Assembly: GCA_963794605.1 (NCBI GenBank)
Contig: CAWCEN010000002.1
Span: 62,001-126,000, forward strand
Direction of reading: 5' to 3'
Length of the DNA stretch: 64,000 nucleotides
From: VAXT01 sp963794605
GTDB taxonomy: Bacteria; Actinomycetota; Thermoleophilia; Gaiellales; Gaiellaceae
Shown here: piece by piece, positions 33,470-41,594 of the stretch
Numbering within the stretch: the stretch's first letter is position 1
How the letters are laid out: each line of letters begins with the position of its first letter
Program-made: the position numbers and the translations under genes
The notes under the pieces: model-generated
Databases searched by the model: none
Seen by the model: the letters and a program-made list of their open reading frames with translations, nothing else
Told to the model about the DNA's origin: nothing

Positions 33470-34860
33470 GCACCGAAGTCCACGCACGGATCGACGGCGA
33501 GCGCGTCAAGGAACTGACCGAGCGCGAGGCGAAGCGCCTCGAGGGGTCGACCCAGGAGTCGAAGCTCATGTACGCGCGCGCGCGCAAGGTGATGCCGCTC
33601 GGCGTCCCGTCCTCGTACCACGCCCGCGATCCGTGGCCGATCTACCTCGAGCGCGGCGAGGGCGCGCGCGTCTGGGACGTCGACGGCCGCGAACGCTGGG
33701 ACTTCCACAACGGCTTCGGCTCGATGGTCATGGGGCACGCGCACCCGGCGATCGTGGAGGCGATCTCGGAGCGCGCCCGGCTGGGGACGCACTTCGCCGC
33801 GCCCACCGAGGACGGAATCGTCGTCGCCGAGGAGCTGGCGCGGCGCTTCGGCCTACCGAAGTGGCGCTTCACGAACTCGGGCTCCGAGGCGACGATGGAC
33901 GCGATCCGGATCGCGCGCGGTCTCAAGGGGCGCGACACGATCATGAAGATCTTCGGCTCGTACCACGGGCACCACGACGGGGTCATGGTCTCCGTCGGCG
34001 TCGGCATCGACTGGAACGAGGTCGACCCGGACGAGATCCCGTCGTTCCCGTACGGCGGCGGCATACCGCAGCAGGTCGCCGACCTGACGGTCGCGGTCCC
34101 GTTCAACGACGCCGACGCGCTCGAGCGGCGCCTCCACCGACTCGAGCAGGAAGACCGCAAGCCCGCCTGCCTGATCATGGAGGCGGCGATGATGAACCTC
34201 GGGGTCGTGCTCCCGGAGCCGGGCTACCTCGAGGCCGTGCGCGAGATCACGACGCAGCACGACGTCGTCCTCATCTTCGACGAGGTGAAGACCGGGCTCG
34301 CGATTGCCGCGGGCGGCGCGACCGAGCGCTTCGGAGTCCAGCCGGACATGGTCACGCTGGCGAAGACGCTCGGCGCCGGGCTCCCGTCCGGGGCGATCGG
34401 CGCCACGGACGAGGTGATGTCGATCGTCGAGAGCGAGACCGTGTTCCAGGTCGGAACCTTCAACGGCAATCCGCTGACGATGGCCGCCGCGCGCGCCGGG
34501 CTGCTCGAGGTGCTGACCCCGGAGGCGTACCAGCATCTCGACACGATCAACGACCGGCTCGTGGTCGGCTGCGACGAAGTCATCGAGCGCTATCGCCTGC
34601 CCGCGTACACGGTCGGGATCAGCTCGAAGGGCTGCGTGACGTTCTCGGACACGAAGATCGTCGACTACGAGACGTTCATGACGAAGCAGGACGTCGGCGT
34701 GACCGAGCTGGCGTGGCTCTACAACATGAACCGCGGGATCTTCGCGACGCCCGGCCGTGAGGAAGAGTGGACGCTGTCGGTCACGCACACCGAGGAGGCC
34801 GCGGACGACTACATCGCCGTCTTCGAAGAGCTCGCGCGGGACCTCACGGGCTCGGATTAG
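33466..34860 (+). CDS. Class III aminotransferase (glutamate-1-semialdehyde aminomutase-like), intact
   Basis: A 464-residue PLP enzyme: GVPSSYHARDPWPIYLERGEG at the substrate side, GFGSMVMGHAHP, YHGHHDGVM, FDEVKTGLAIAAGG (pyridine-binding Asp) and the Schiff-base Lys in TLAKTLGAGLPSGAIG. It is probably another amine or amino-acid transaminase of the uptake block; a role in haem synthesis is unlikely because no hem genes are near. The GTG start overlaps the permease stop, and the stop overlaps the following DUF167 frame. Confidence 0.93.
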   Translation: MSTEVHARIDGERVKELTEREAKRLEGSTQESKLMYARARKVMPLGVPSSYHARDPWPIYLERGEGARVWDVDGRERWDFHNGFGSMVMGHAHPAIVEAISERARLGTHFAAPTEDGIVVAEELARRFGLPKWRFTNSGSEATMDAIRIARGLKGRDTIMKIFGSYHGHHDGVMVSVGVGIDWNEVDPDEIPSFPYGGGIPQQVADLTVAVPFNDADALERRLHRLEQEDRKPACLIMEAAMMNLGVVLPEPGYLEAVREITTQHDVVLIFDEVKTGLAIAAGGATERFGVQPDMVTLAKTLGAGLPSGAIGATDEVMSIVESETVFQVGTFNGNPLTMAAARAGLLEVLTPEAYQHLDTINDRLVVGCDEVIERYRLPAYTVGISSKGCVTFSDTKIVDYETFMTKQDVGVTELAWLYNMNRGIFATPGREEEWTLSVTHTEEAADDYIAVFEELARDLTGSD

Positions 34861-35110
34861 CGTCACGGTCTCCCCGGGCGCGACGCGGACCGAGCTCGTC
34901 GGGCGGCACGGCGACGGTTGGAGGGCGCGCGTCGCGGCTCCTGCGGAGCGCGGGCGGGCGAACGAGGCTCTCGTCGGCTTGCTCGCCTCGGCCCTCGACA
35001 TCCCGAAGGGCTCGGTGCAAGTCGTCGGCGGGCAACGCGCTCGAGCGAAGGTCGTCGAGGTGGACGGGCTCACCCCTGGGGAGGTAGAGCGCCGCCTCGA
35101 ACGAAAGTAG
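34856..35110 (+). CDS. DUF167/YggU family protein, probable ATT start
   Basis: An 84-residue protein with the family core VTVSPGATRTELVGRHGDG, AAPAERGRANEALVGLLA and the GQRARAKVVEVDG segment. The function of the family is not settled. In this frame there is no ATG, GTG or TTG near the conserved start. The only canonical start is a GTG at 34757 that would add 33 residues of Arg/Ser/Thr-rich translated antisense-like sequence inside the aminotransferase gene. ATT at 34856-34858, overlapping the upstream stop as ATTAG, fits best by position and coupling. The start is therefore uncertain. Confidence 0.75.
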   Translation: MSVTVSPGATRTELVGRHGDGWRARVAAPAERGRANEALVGLLASALDIPKGSVQVVGGQRARAKVVEVDGLTPGEVERRLERK

Positions 35111-35120
35111 GCTCAAGCTC

Positions 35121-35702
35121 GTGAAGCGAATCTCTGCACTCACCGTCCTCGCCTTCGCCCTCGCCGGGTGCGGCGGCAAGTCCAGCGACGAGCAGGCGGC
35201 GTCCACGCTGCCCACGGACCCGCCTACGGCGACGGTGACAACCAGCTCATGCGTGGCCTTCGGCACCTCGACGTCTCCGCAGAAGAGCTCGTCCAACGAG
35301 ACGCTGTATCTCCGCAACATTGCACTCACGTCCGGGGACTGCACGAGCAGCGTGTCGTTCGAGCTCGAGCCAAAGGCGCAGGTAATGGGCTATGAAGTCT
35401 CGTACCAACCCGCGGACACGGCGAAGATCGAAGACGGCTCCGGAAACCCGGTCGAGATCGCGGGCGACGCGTTCCTCGTCGTCAAGCTGACGCCTGCGAT
35501 GACGGCGAAGATCGACGGAGAGCAGGTGACGCCGACCTACACCGGGCCGAACCGGCTGCCCGGAACCGACCCGGTCACCGAGGTCGTGAAGACCGGCGAT
35601 TTCGAAAGCGTCGTCACGTGGGTGATCGGCCTCGATCGGGAGCTGCCGTTCTCGACCGAAGTGCGCAGCGACACGCTCGACGTCGTGATCGACACCTCTT
35701 AG
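35121..35702 (+). CDS. Lipoprotein with AMIN-like domain
   Basis: A 193-residue exported protein. A short signal peptide ends in the lipobox ALAGC (Cys17), then a Ser/Thr-rich linker follows. The folded part (about 55-193) has GYEVSYQPADTAKIEDGSG, FLVVKLTPA, TYTGPNRLPG and FESVVTWVIGLDRELPF, a pattern typical of actinobacterial AMIN-like lipoproteins. AMIN-like domains are thought to bind cell-wall or surface targets; the exact role is unknown. GTG start, 10 bases after the DUF167 gene. Confidence 0.75.
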   Translation: MKRISALTVLAFALAGCGGKSSDEQAASTLPTDPPTATVTTSSCVAFGTSTSPQKSSSNETLYLRNIALTSGDCTSSVSFELEPKAQVMGYEVSYQPADTAKIEDGSGNPVEIAGDAFLVVKLTPAMTAKIDGEQVTPTYTGPNRLPGTDPVTEVVKTGDFESVVTWVIGLDRELPFSTEVRSDTLDVVIDTS

Positions 35703-35727
35703 GCCGGTCACACGTTCAACTAGTACC

Positions 35728-36402
35728 GTGGCCAAGATGAACGGTCGGCTGACGCGCGCATCGCTTTTGAAGGCGGCAGCAGCTGCGGCCGCGGCGGTCG
35801 GGCTCGGGAGGCTCGATGGCGCGGAAGACGCGCTCGCAGGCGATTCTGTTTCCTGCGTCCTGACACCAGAGCAGACCGAGGGCCCGTACTACATCGCGAA
35901 GGAGAAGGTCCGGCGCAACATCACCGACGGACGGCCCGGCACGCCGCTGACGCTTCGCCTCGCGGTCGTCGACGCGAAGACGTGCAGGCCGGTCAAGGGC
36001 GCCGCAGTCGACATCTGGCACTGCGACGCGTCCGGGATCTACTCGGGCTTCGGCGCCGGGCGGGCCAGCCGGACCTTCATGCGTGGCATCCAACGGACGA
36101 ACGCGAGCGGTGTCGCGACCTTCAAGACCGTCTATCCGGGCTGGTACCAGGGCCGCACCGTGCACATCCACGTCAAAGTGCATGTCCGCGGGAACGTCGT
36201 CCACACGGGCCAGCTCTACTTCCCGGACCTCGTCACAGACGCGGCGTACCGGAAGGCGCCATACACGAAGCGGCCGAGCCGCGACGTGCGAAACGCCGAC
36301 GACATGGTCTTCCGCAACGGCGGCAAGCGCTCGCTCCTGAGCCTGCGCAGGAGCGGCACGGGCTATGTCGGCTCGATCCGGATGGGCGTTCGCCGCTCCT
36401 GA
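35728..36402 (+). CDS. Exported intradiol ring-cleavage dioxygenase
   Basis: A 224-residue non-haem Fe(III) dioxygenase of the protocatechuate 3,4-dioxygenase beta/catechol 1,2-dioxygenase fold. The Fe ligands are visible in order: Tyr105 (DASGIYSGF), Tyr140 (YPGWYQGR), His146 and His148 (TVHIHVKV). TEGPYYI is the usual entrance motif. The N-terminal RLTRASLLKAAAAAAAAVGLG resembles an export signal, so it probably acts outside the membrane, as do many actinobacterial paralogues. The substrate (catechol-like) is unknown. The MBL-like gene follows after two bases. Confidence 0.92.
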   Translation: MAKMNGRLTRASLLKAAAAAAAAVGLGRLDGAEDALAGDSVSCVLTPEQTEGPYYIAKEKVRRNITDGRPGTPLTLRLAVVDAKTCRPVKGAAVDIWHCDASGIYSGFGAGRASRTFMRGIQRTNASGVATFKTVYPGWYQGRTVHIHVKVHVRGNVVHTGQLYFPDLVTDAAYRKAPYTKRPSRDVRNADDMVFRNGGKRSLLSLRRSGTGYVGSIRMGVRRS

Positions 36403-36404
36403 AC

Positions 36405-37037
36405 GTGGCCGCGACGGAGATCCGAGACGTGGCGCCCGGGCTCTGGGTCTGGCGACTCGAGCACCCGGCCTGGCGCGAGGGCTACGACTGGGAGCCGCTC
36501 GTCACGTCGACGGTTGTCGAGTCCGGCGGCGAGGTGGCGCTCATCGACCCACTCGCTCCGCCGGAGGACGCGGTCGAGATCTGGGAGCGGCTCGACGCCA
36601 AGCCGCCGACGATGGCCGTGATCCTCAAGCCCGACCACGTCCGTGACATCGACTTGTTCGCGCACCGCTTCGACCTCCGGGCCGCGTTCGGCCCGTATCT
36701 CTTCTGGGCCGGCGACGCGCCGAGGACCGAGCTCGAAGGGCTGGATCCCGAGCGTGAGTTGCCGGGCGGGCTGATCACGCTCTACGACGGCCGCGGCCGG
36801 AACGAGACGCCGCTCTGGCTTCCGGAGCAGCGCGCGCTCGTCTTCGCCGATGCGTTGACGGCGCCCGGCGGCGAGCTCCGCGTCTGGGGAACGCCGTGGC
36901 ACGAGAAGCGCGTTCTGCCTGCGCTGCGGGAGCTGCTCGACCTCCCGTTCGAACACGTGATCGTCTCCCACGGCGACCCGGTTCACGATCGCGCGGCCTT
37001 CGAGGAGGCGCTCGAACGGCCTCCGTGGGCAGGTTGA
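36405..37037 (+). CDS. Metallo-beta-lactamase-like protein with degenerate metal motif
   Basis: About 210 residues. PGLWVWRLEHPAWR and VTSTVVESGGEVALIDPLAPPEDA match the first strands of an MBL-fold hydrolase. The place where HxHxDH should be reads KPDHVRDIDLF, so the zinc ligands are mostly lost. The end VIVSHGDPVHDRAAFEEAL keeps the late MBL strand with its His. It may be a binding or structural relative rather than a hydrolase. GTG start two bases after the dioxygenase stop, so co-transcription is likely. Confidence 0.75.
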   Translation: MAATEIRDVAPGLWVWRLEHPAWREGYDWEPLVTSTVVESGGEVALIDPLAPPEDAVEIWERLDAKPPTMAVILKPDHVRDIDLFAHRFDLRAAFGPYLFWAGDAPRTELEGLDPERELPGGLITLYDGRGRNETPLWLPEQRALVFADALTAPGGELRVWGTPWHEKRVLPALRELLDLPFEHVIVSHGDPVHDRAAFEEALERPPWAG

Positions 37038-37075
37038 GGTTTCAACCGCTTGCGAATCGGTAATACTTCCCCCCG

Positions 37076-38164
37076 ATGCGGAGACGAACAATGCTGCTCG
37101 TGGCTTCGCTTGTCGGAGCGCTCGCACTCGTAAGCGTCGCCTTCGCCTCCAAGCCGCCGCCGAAGCCGAAGCACGGCAAAGGGCAGGGGCACCACCACAT
37201 GTACGCCTGGCATGACGTCGCAAGCGGCTCGACCGCGAGCCTGCGCGGGATCTCGGCGGTGAGCGCCAACGTCGTCTGGGCGAGTGGCAGCGCCGGCACA
37301 GTCCTGCGTACGTTGGACCGCGGAGCCACCTGGCAGTCGGTCGGCCCGCCCGGCACCTCGACGCTCCAGTTCCGTGACATCGAGGCGTTCGGCCCCAACA
37401 AGGCCCTGATCCTCTCGATCGGCACCGGCACAGATTCGCGGATCTACCGCACGACGGACGGCGGGCAGACGTGGACGCTGGTCTTCCAGAACACCGACCC
37501 CAACGCCTTCTACGACTGCATGACCTTCTTCAACAAGAAGGTCGGGCTCGCCCTCTCCGACCCGCCCGACGGCTTGAAGTTCCGGGTCATCAAGACGACG
37601 GACGGCGGGCAGACCTGGAACGTCGTCGATCCGGCCGGTATGCCAGACGCGCTCCCGGGCGAGTTCGCCTTCGCCGCCAGCGGCCAGTGCATCACGAGCA
37701 ACCACGGTCGGCGCGCATGGTTCGGCACCGGTGGATCCGCGCAGGCACGCGTCTTCACCTCTCGCAACAGAGGCCGGACCTGGAGTGTGAGCGCGACGCC
37801 GATGAACAGCGGGCCGACGACCGGGATCAACGCGCTCGCCTTCCGTAGCCAGCAGCACGGGCTCGCGGTCGGCGGTGACTTCGCGTTGCCGGCGACCTCG
37901 CCGAACAACTTCGCAGCCACCCGCAACGGCGGCAGCACGTGGGCACTGCTCACCGGAGCGCCGGCCGAGTACCGGTCCGGCGCGACCTGGGTCAACGGCA
38001 ACACGGCGATCGCCGTCGGGCTCACCGGCAGCGACTTCACGCGGAACAAGGGTCGGACCTGGACCGGTTTCGACGAGGGCAGCCTCCATACCGTGGACTG
38101 CGCGAACCCGAACGCCTGCTGGGCCTCGGGCGCCGACGGCCGCGTCGCGTATCTGACCCGCTAG
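37076..38164 (+). CDS. Exported YCF48-like / BNR-repeat beta-propeller protein
   Basis: A 362-residue secreted protein. The signal peptide (about 6-24) is followed by a basic His/Lys/Pro stretch and about six propeller blades with Asp-box-like loops (TTDGGQTWTLV, TTDGGQTWNVV, RNRGRTWSV, RNGGSTWALL, RNKGRTWTGF). Related YCF48/HCF136 proteins are assembly factors, but similar bacterial secreted propellers are of unknown role. The ATG at 37076 follows the MBL-like stop by 38 bases. It is convergent with the RidA-like gene, with a small overlap of stops. Confidence 0.85.
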   Translation: MRRRTMLLVASLVGALALVSVAFASKPPPKPKHGKGQGHHHMYAWHDVASGSTASLRGISAVSANVVWASGSAGTVLRTLDRGATWQSVGPPGTSTLQFRDIEAFGPNKALILSIGTGTDSRIYRTTDGGQTWTLVFQNTDPNAFYDCMTFFNKKVGLALSDPPDGLKFRVIKTTDGGQTWNVVDPAGMPDALPGEFAFAASGQCITSNHGRRAWFGTGGSAQARVFTSRNRGRTWSVSATPMNSGPTTGINALAFRSQQHGLAVGGDFALPATSPNNFAATRNGGSTWALLTGAPAEYRSGATWVNGNTAIAVGLTGSDFTRNKGRTWTGFDEGSLHTVDCANPNACWASGADGRVAYLTR

Positions 38165-38565
38165 TCCTCGCGCGCGAGGCCGACGGCCTCGATCTCGACC
38201 AGCTGACCCGGGTAGCCGAGAGCGGCGACTCCGAGCAGCGTGCTCGGAGGCCTCGCCGGCGCGAAGCTCTCCTCGACCACGCGCCAGACCCGCACGAGCT
38301 GGGCGCGATCGGGCGAGGAGACGTAGACCGTCGTCTTCAGCACCTGCTCGAAACCCGACCCGGCCGCCTCGAGCGCCGCCTCGAGGTTCTCGACCGCCAC
38401 CCGCGCCTGGAGCTCGTAGTCGCCCGGCCCGATGACCTCACCCGCGTCGTTCAGCGGGCAGGCGCCCGCGGCGAACACGAGCCGCGCTCCCTGAGGCGCC
38501 AGTGCCGCGTACTCGTACGGCGCTCCGGCATGGAGGCTCGGCGGGCTGACGAACTCAGGTTGCAC
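38161..38565 (-). CDS. RidA (YjgF/YER057c/UK114) family protein lacking the usual Arg
   Basis: A 134-residue trimeric-type protein: FAAGACPLNDAGEVIGPGDY, QARVAVENLEAALEAAGSG, KTTVYVSS and the C-terminal VEIEAVG. Archetypal RidA has a conserved Arg in a VARLP segment that hydrolyses 2-aminoacrylate. Here the aligned stretch is GVAALGYPG, so enamine/imine deaminase activity of the RidA type is doubtful, and this looks like another Rid subgroup. Start ATG at 38565. Confidence 0.88.
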   Translation of the reverse strand: MQPEFVSPPSLHAGAPYEYAALAPQGARLVFAAGACPLNDAGEVIGPGDYELQARVAVENLEAALEAAGSGFEQVLKTTVYVSSPDRAQLVRVWRVVEESFAPARPPSTLLGVAALGYPGQLVEIEAVGLARED

Positions 38566-38606
38566 AGCGCTCGACCGTAGCTGATCGAGTACGCTCCGAG
38601 GCCTTC

Positions 38607-38951
38607 ATGGCCGAGCCCTGGCTGGAGCTCGACGCCGTACTGAGGGAGCGATTGCACGATGTGCTCCAGGAACCGCCGCGGCCGCTGGCGGAGTCGGAGC
38701 TCCGGAACCTCCTGGACGAAGGTCGGGCGTGCATGCTCATTCTGAGCGGAGAGCTCGAGCGTCTCGAAGGACGCCTTGCCCAACTCGACTGCGATCCGAA
38801 CACCTCCTTCAGCGCGCTCACGGACGCGTTTCGCCGCGTCAACCGGTTTGGTGCCCACGTCGAAGAGTTGCGCGCGTTGCTGTCCGCCCTGGAGTCGCGG
38901 GCCCGCGAAGTCCGAGCCTCGTGGCAACGGCATTTCGCCGACCGCGCGTGA
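38607..38951 (+). CDS. Coiled-coil protein, unknown function
   Basis: A 114-residue, mostly helical, charged protein. Heptad-like stretches are seen around LDAVLRERLHDVLQE, LSGELERLEGRLAQLD and VEELRALLSALESRAREVR. No signal, metal site or membrane helix is present. I recognise no family. It sits alone between two minus-strand genes, with strong G/C third positions. Confidence 0.55.
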   Translation: MAEPWLELDAVLRERLHDVLQEPPRPLAESELRNLLDEGRACMLILSGELERLEGRLAQLDCDPNTSFSALTDAFRRVNRFGAHVEELRALLSALESRAREVRASWQRHFADRA

Positions 38952-38957
38952 GCCGAG

Positions 38958-39335
38958 CTACGTCCCGCCGCGCTCGATCAGCTCGATCCTGTATTCGTCA
39001 GGGTCTCTGACGAAGCACAGTCGCGAGCCGCCTTCGCGGACCGAGTACGGTGGCCGCTCTGGCTCGATGCCCTGACCGGCGAGGCGCTCCAGGGTCGCGT
39101 CGAGATCGTCGACCGTGACCGCGATGTGGCCGTACCCCGTTCCCATCTCGTACGAGTCGACCCCGAAGTTGTAGGTCAGCTCGAGCCGGTCGTCGTCGCC
39201 GGGCAGGCCCATGAACACGTTGACCGCCTCGTCGCCGATCGGCAGCCGGCCGCGCTCCTCGAATCCGAGCGCCTCGTAGAACGCGACGGAGCGGTCGATG
39301 TCCGTTATCCGGTAGCAGGTGTGGATCAGCTCCAT
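38958..39335 (-). CDS. Lactoylglutathione lyase-like VOC protein (glyoxalase I type)
   Basis: A 125-residue glyoxalase I-like protein with all four metal ligands visible: His5 (IHTCYRI), Glu52 (DRLELTYN), His70 (GYGHIAV) and Glu118 (YRIELIE). The pattern FYEALGFEERGR is classic. Because actinobacteria generally use mycothiol rather than glutathione, the natural thiol adduct is inferred to differ. A longer frame to 39428 adds non-conserved residues, so ATG at 39335 is chosen. Confidence 0.92.
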   Translation of the reverse strand: MELIHTCYRITDIDRSVAFYEALGFEERGRLPIGDEAVNVFMGLPGDDDRLELTYNFGVDSYEMGTGYGHIAVTVDDLDATLERLAGQGIEPERPPYSVREGGSRLCFVRDPDEYRIELIERGGT

Positions 39336-39391
39336 GGGCCGATTCTCGCAGACTCTCAGGGATTCGCCCGCTCCGGCCGATAAGGGCTGAG

Positions 39392-40156
39392 ATGAACCCT
39401 CCCTATTCCTGGCAGCCGCTTGGCGCACTCCTCGTGGCGAAGGGCCTGCTGACCGAAAACCAGCTCCAGTGGTCGCTGTCCGAGCAGCGGCGGACCGGCC
39501 GGCTCGTCGGCGAGATCCTCGTCGAGTCCGGGACCATCTCCGCGTTCACGCTCGCGCGCGCTCTGACCGAGCAGCACGGCGTCGAGCTCCAGTCTGCGGC
39601 GAAGCGGGAGCCGAAGCCAGAGGCGCCTCCTCGGGCCGTGTGGCGCCCGCTCGGCAAGCTCCTCGTCGAGGAAGGGTTCCTGACGAAGGACCAACTGCAG
39701 CAGGCGCTCCTCCGGCAGCAGGAGAGCCACGGGCGGCGCAAGCTCGGCGAGATCCTCGTTGCGGAGGGCTTCCTCACGGGCATCGACCTCGCGCGGGCGC
39801 TCGCGAAGCAAAACGGCGTCGTGTTCGATCAGAGCGAAGAGGTCGAGACGGTCGTGCGGCCGGTCGTGTCCGAGCAGTTCATCTACCAGGTGTTCGAGAT
39901 CTCCTACGAGCCCCACTACAAGGCACACGAGGTGCTGTACGAGAGCGCCAGCTTCCTCGAGGCCGTGGAGTTCGCCGCCGAGCACATCGAGGACGCGGAC
40001 CCGGAAGGGCTCGAGATCCAGCGCACGAGCGGTGGCACCCGCGAGACGGTGTGGACGTATAGCGACAGCCGAGCCGCTGCGGCCGCCGCGGACCGGCGGG
40101 GCCTCACCCAGACGTTCGGCTTCGACCCCACGCTGTGGGGCGGCGCGCCCGCTTAG
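39392..40156 (+). CDS. Stand-alone tandem MshEN (GspE N-terminal) domain protein
   Basis: 254 residues with two MshEN repeats: about 9-60 (PLGALLVAKGLLTENQLQWS ... LARALTEQHGV) and about 84-140 (PLGKLLVEEGFLTKDQLQQA ... LARALAKQNGV). MshEN domains of type II secretion and type IV pilus ATPases bind cyclic di-GMP through LG-x-x-L-x-x-x-G repeats. Here no ATPase domain follows; the C-terminal ~90 residues form a separate small domain with an FEISYEPHYKAHEVLYESAS core. It may be a cyclic di-GMP adaptor, which is inference. It overlaps the convergent acetyltransferase by four bases. Confidence 0.85.
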   Translation: MNPPYSWQPLGALLVAKGLLTENQLQWSLSEQRRTGRLVGEILVESGTISAFTLARALTEQHGVELQSAAKREPKPEAPPRAVWRPLGKLLVEEGFLTKDQLQQALLRQQESHGRRKLGEILVAEGFLTGIDLARALAKQNGVVFDQSEEVETVVRPVVSEQFIYQVFEISYEPHYKAHEVLYESASFLEAVEFAAEHIEDADPEGLEIQRTSGGTRETVWTYSDSRAAAAAADRRGLTQTFGFDPTLWGGAPA

Positions 40157-40695
40157 TCGTCCAGGTCCTCGCGGACGAGCCCGAACTGCACGCCGTCGGC
40201 CCACTCGCCGTGGCGCCAGTACGCCTTGCGCTTGACACCCTCGCGGACGAAGCCGGAGCGCTCCGCGTGCTCGATCGCGCGCTCGTTGAAGCCGTAGATC
40301 TCGAGCTGGAGCCGGTGGAAGTCGAGGTCGAGCAACAGGTGGCGCTGGAAGAGGCGCGCGGCTTCGTCCGAGAGCTTCCGCCCGCGGTAGTCGGGGTGGA
40401 CGGCGAGCCCGCCTAAGTTGGCGATCCGGTTGCGCTTGTTCGCGAGGTCGAAGCCCATCGAGCCGGCGCGGCGCCATGCGCCGTTCTCCTCGACCTCGAT
40501 CACGAACCGGCCGGATTCCTGCGGCTCGGCGAGTGAGCGCTCGATCTCCGCACGGACTCCGTCCGGGTCGCGCGCGCGTCGGACGCTGAGGAACGGCTCG
40601 ACGTCGTCGTGGCCCGCGAGCTCGGCGAGGAAGTCGATGTCGTCGAGGGTCGCTCGGCGGAGACGGAACCCGTCTCCCGCGACGATGTCGCTCAC
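40153..40695 (-). CDS. GNAT-family N-acetyltransferase
   Basis: A 180-residue acetyl-CoA-dependent transferase of the RimJ/RimL-like type. It begins FRLRRATLDDIDFLAEL, has the acetyl-CoA loop in LAVHPDYRGRKLSDEAA and ends with FNERAIEHAERSGFVREGVKRKAYW. Substrate is unknown. GTG at 40695 overlaps the stop of the upstream EamA gene (GTGA), so the two are co-translated. Confidence 0.92.
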   Translation of the reverse strand: MSDIVAGDGFRLRRATLDDIDFLAELAGHDDVEPFLSVRRARDPDGVRAEIERSLAEPQESGRFVIEVEENGAWRRAGSMGFDLANKRNRIANLGGLAVHPDYRGRKLSDEAARLFQRHLLLDLDFHRLQLEIYGFNERAIEHAERSGFVREGVKRKAYWRHGEWADGVQFGLVREDLDD

Positions 40696-41594
40696 GGAGC
40701 GGCTGGGACCGGGGCGCGGCGCGGCATCCGCACGACGCCCGAGCCGAACGCAGTGCCGGTCAGGATCAGGACCAGGCCGACGATCGCAGACACAGTGATC
40801 GTCTCGTCGAGCAACAGCGCACCGTAGAAGAGGGCGGTCACGGGGAGCAGGTAGACGACGAGGCTTGCCCGCGCGGAGCCGTAGCTGTAGATCATCCGGA
40901 AGTAGATGAGCTGGCCGGCGACGGTTCCTCCGAGCGCCAGCGCCAGGATGCTCGCGATCACGCCCCAGCTGGGCGCGTGGCCCGGGGCTTGCGCGATTCC
41001 GAGCGGCGCCAGCCAGACGGCGCCCCACGTGATCGATGCGGCGGCGAGGACGTCGTTCCGCACCCCGTCGAGGATGCTCTGCGTGTAGAGCGTCCCGATC
41101 GCGTACGCGAAAGATGCGGCGATGACGGCGAGCGTTCCGACAGCGCCCGCCAGGCCGCCCTTGGGATGCACGCCGGTGAGGACTGCCACGCCTGCGAGCC
41201 CGAGCAGGACTCCGAAGAGCCTGACGCCGGTCGCGGTCTCGCTCTTCCGGAAGAAGAAGGCGAGGATCGTGACGAAGATCGGCAGCGACGCGTTCCCGAT
41301 CGCGGCCACGCCCGAGTCGATTCGAGTCTCGCCCCAGGCGATGAGCGTGAATGGCAGAGCTGTGTTGACGATGCCGAGGATCACGGCCGCTTTCGTGATC
41401 GCGCGCATCTGTTCCCAGGCGGGCCGGGCGCCGAGCTTGTAGACGACTAGCGCGATCAGAGGCAGCGCCGAGAAGAGGAGCCTGAGGAACATCGTCGTGG
41501 TCGGCGCGAGCTCGTCGACCGCGATCTTGATGAACATGAACGAGGCTCCCCAGATCGCCGCGAGCAGAAGCAAGAGGGCGACGTAGCCGCGCAT
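40692..41594 (-). CDS. EamA/DMT superfamily transporter
   Basis: A 300-residue inner-membrane protein with ten predicted helices in two EamA halves (about 1-140 and 150-290). It begins YVALLLLLAAIWGASFMFIKIA, and the second half has SWGVIASILALALGGTVAGQLIYFR and the VYLLPVTALFYGALLLDE helix pair. Such exporters move amino acids or other small metabolites; no substrate can be assigned. ATG start. The stop overlaps the acetyltransferase start. Confidence 0.92.
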   Translation of the reverse strand: MRGYVALLLLLAAIWGASFMFIKIAVDELAPTTTMFLRLLFSALPLIALVVYKLGARPAWEQMRAITKAAVILGIVNTALPFTLIAWGETRIDSGVAAIGNASLPIFVTILAFFFRKSETATGVRLFGVLLGLAGVAVLTGVHPKGGLAGAVGTLAVIAASFAYAIGTLYTQSILDGVRNDVLAAASITWGAVWLAPLGIAQAPGHAPSWGVIASILALALGGTVAGQLIYFRMIYSYGSARASLVVYLLPVTALFYGALLLDETITVSAIVGLVLILTGTAFGSGVVRMPRRAPVPAAP

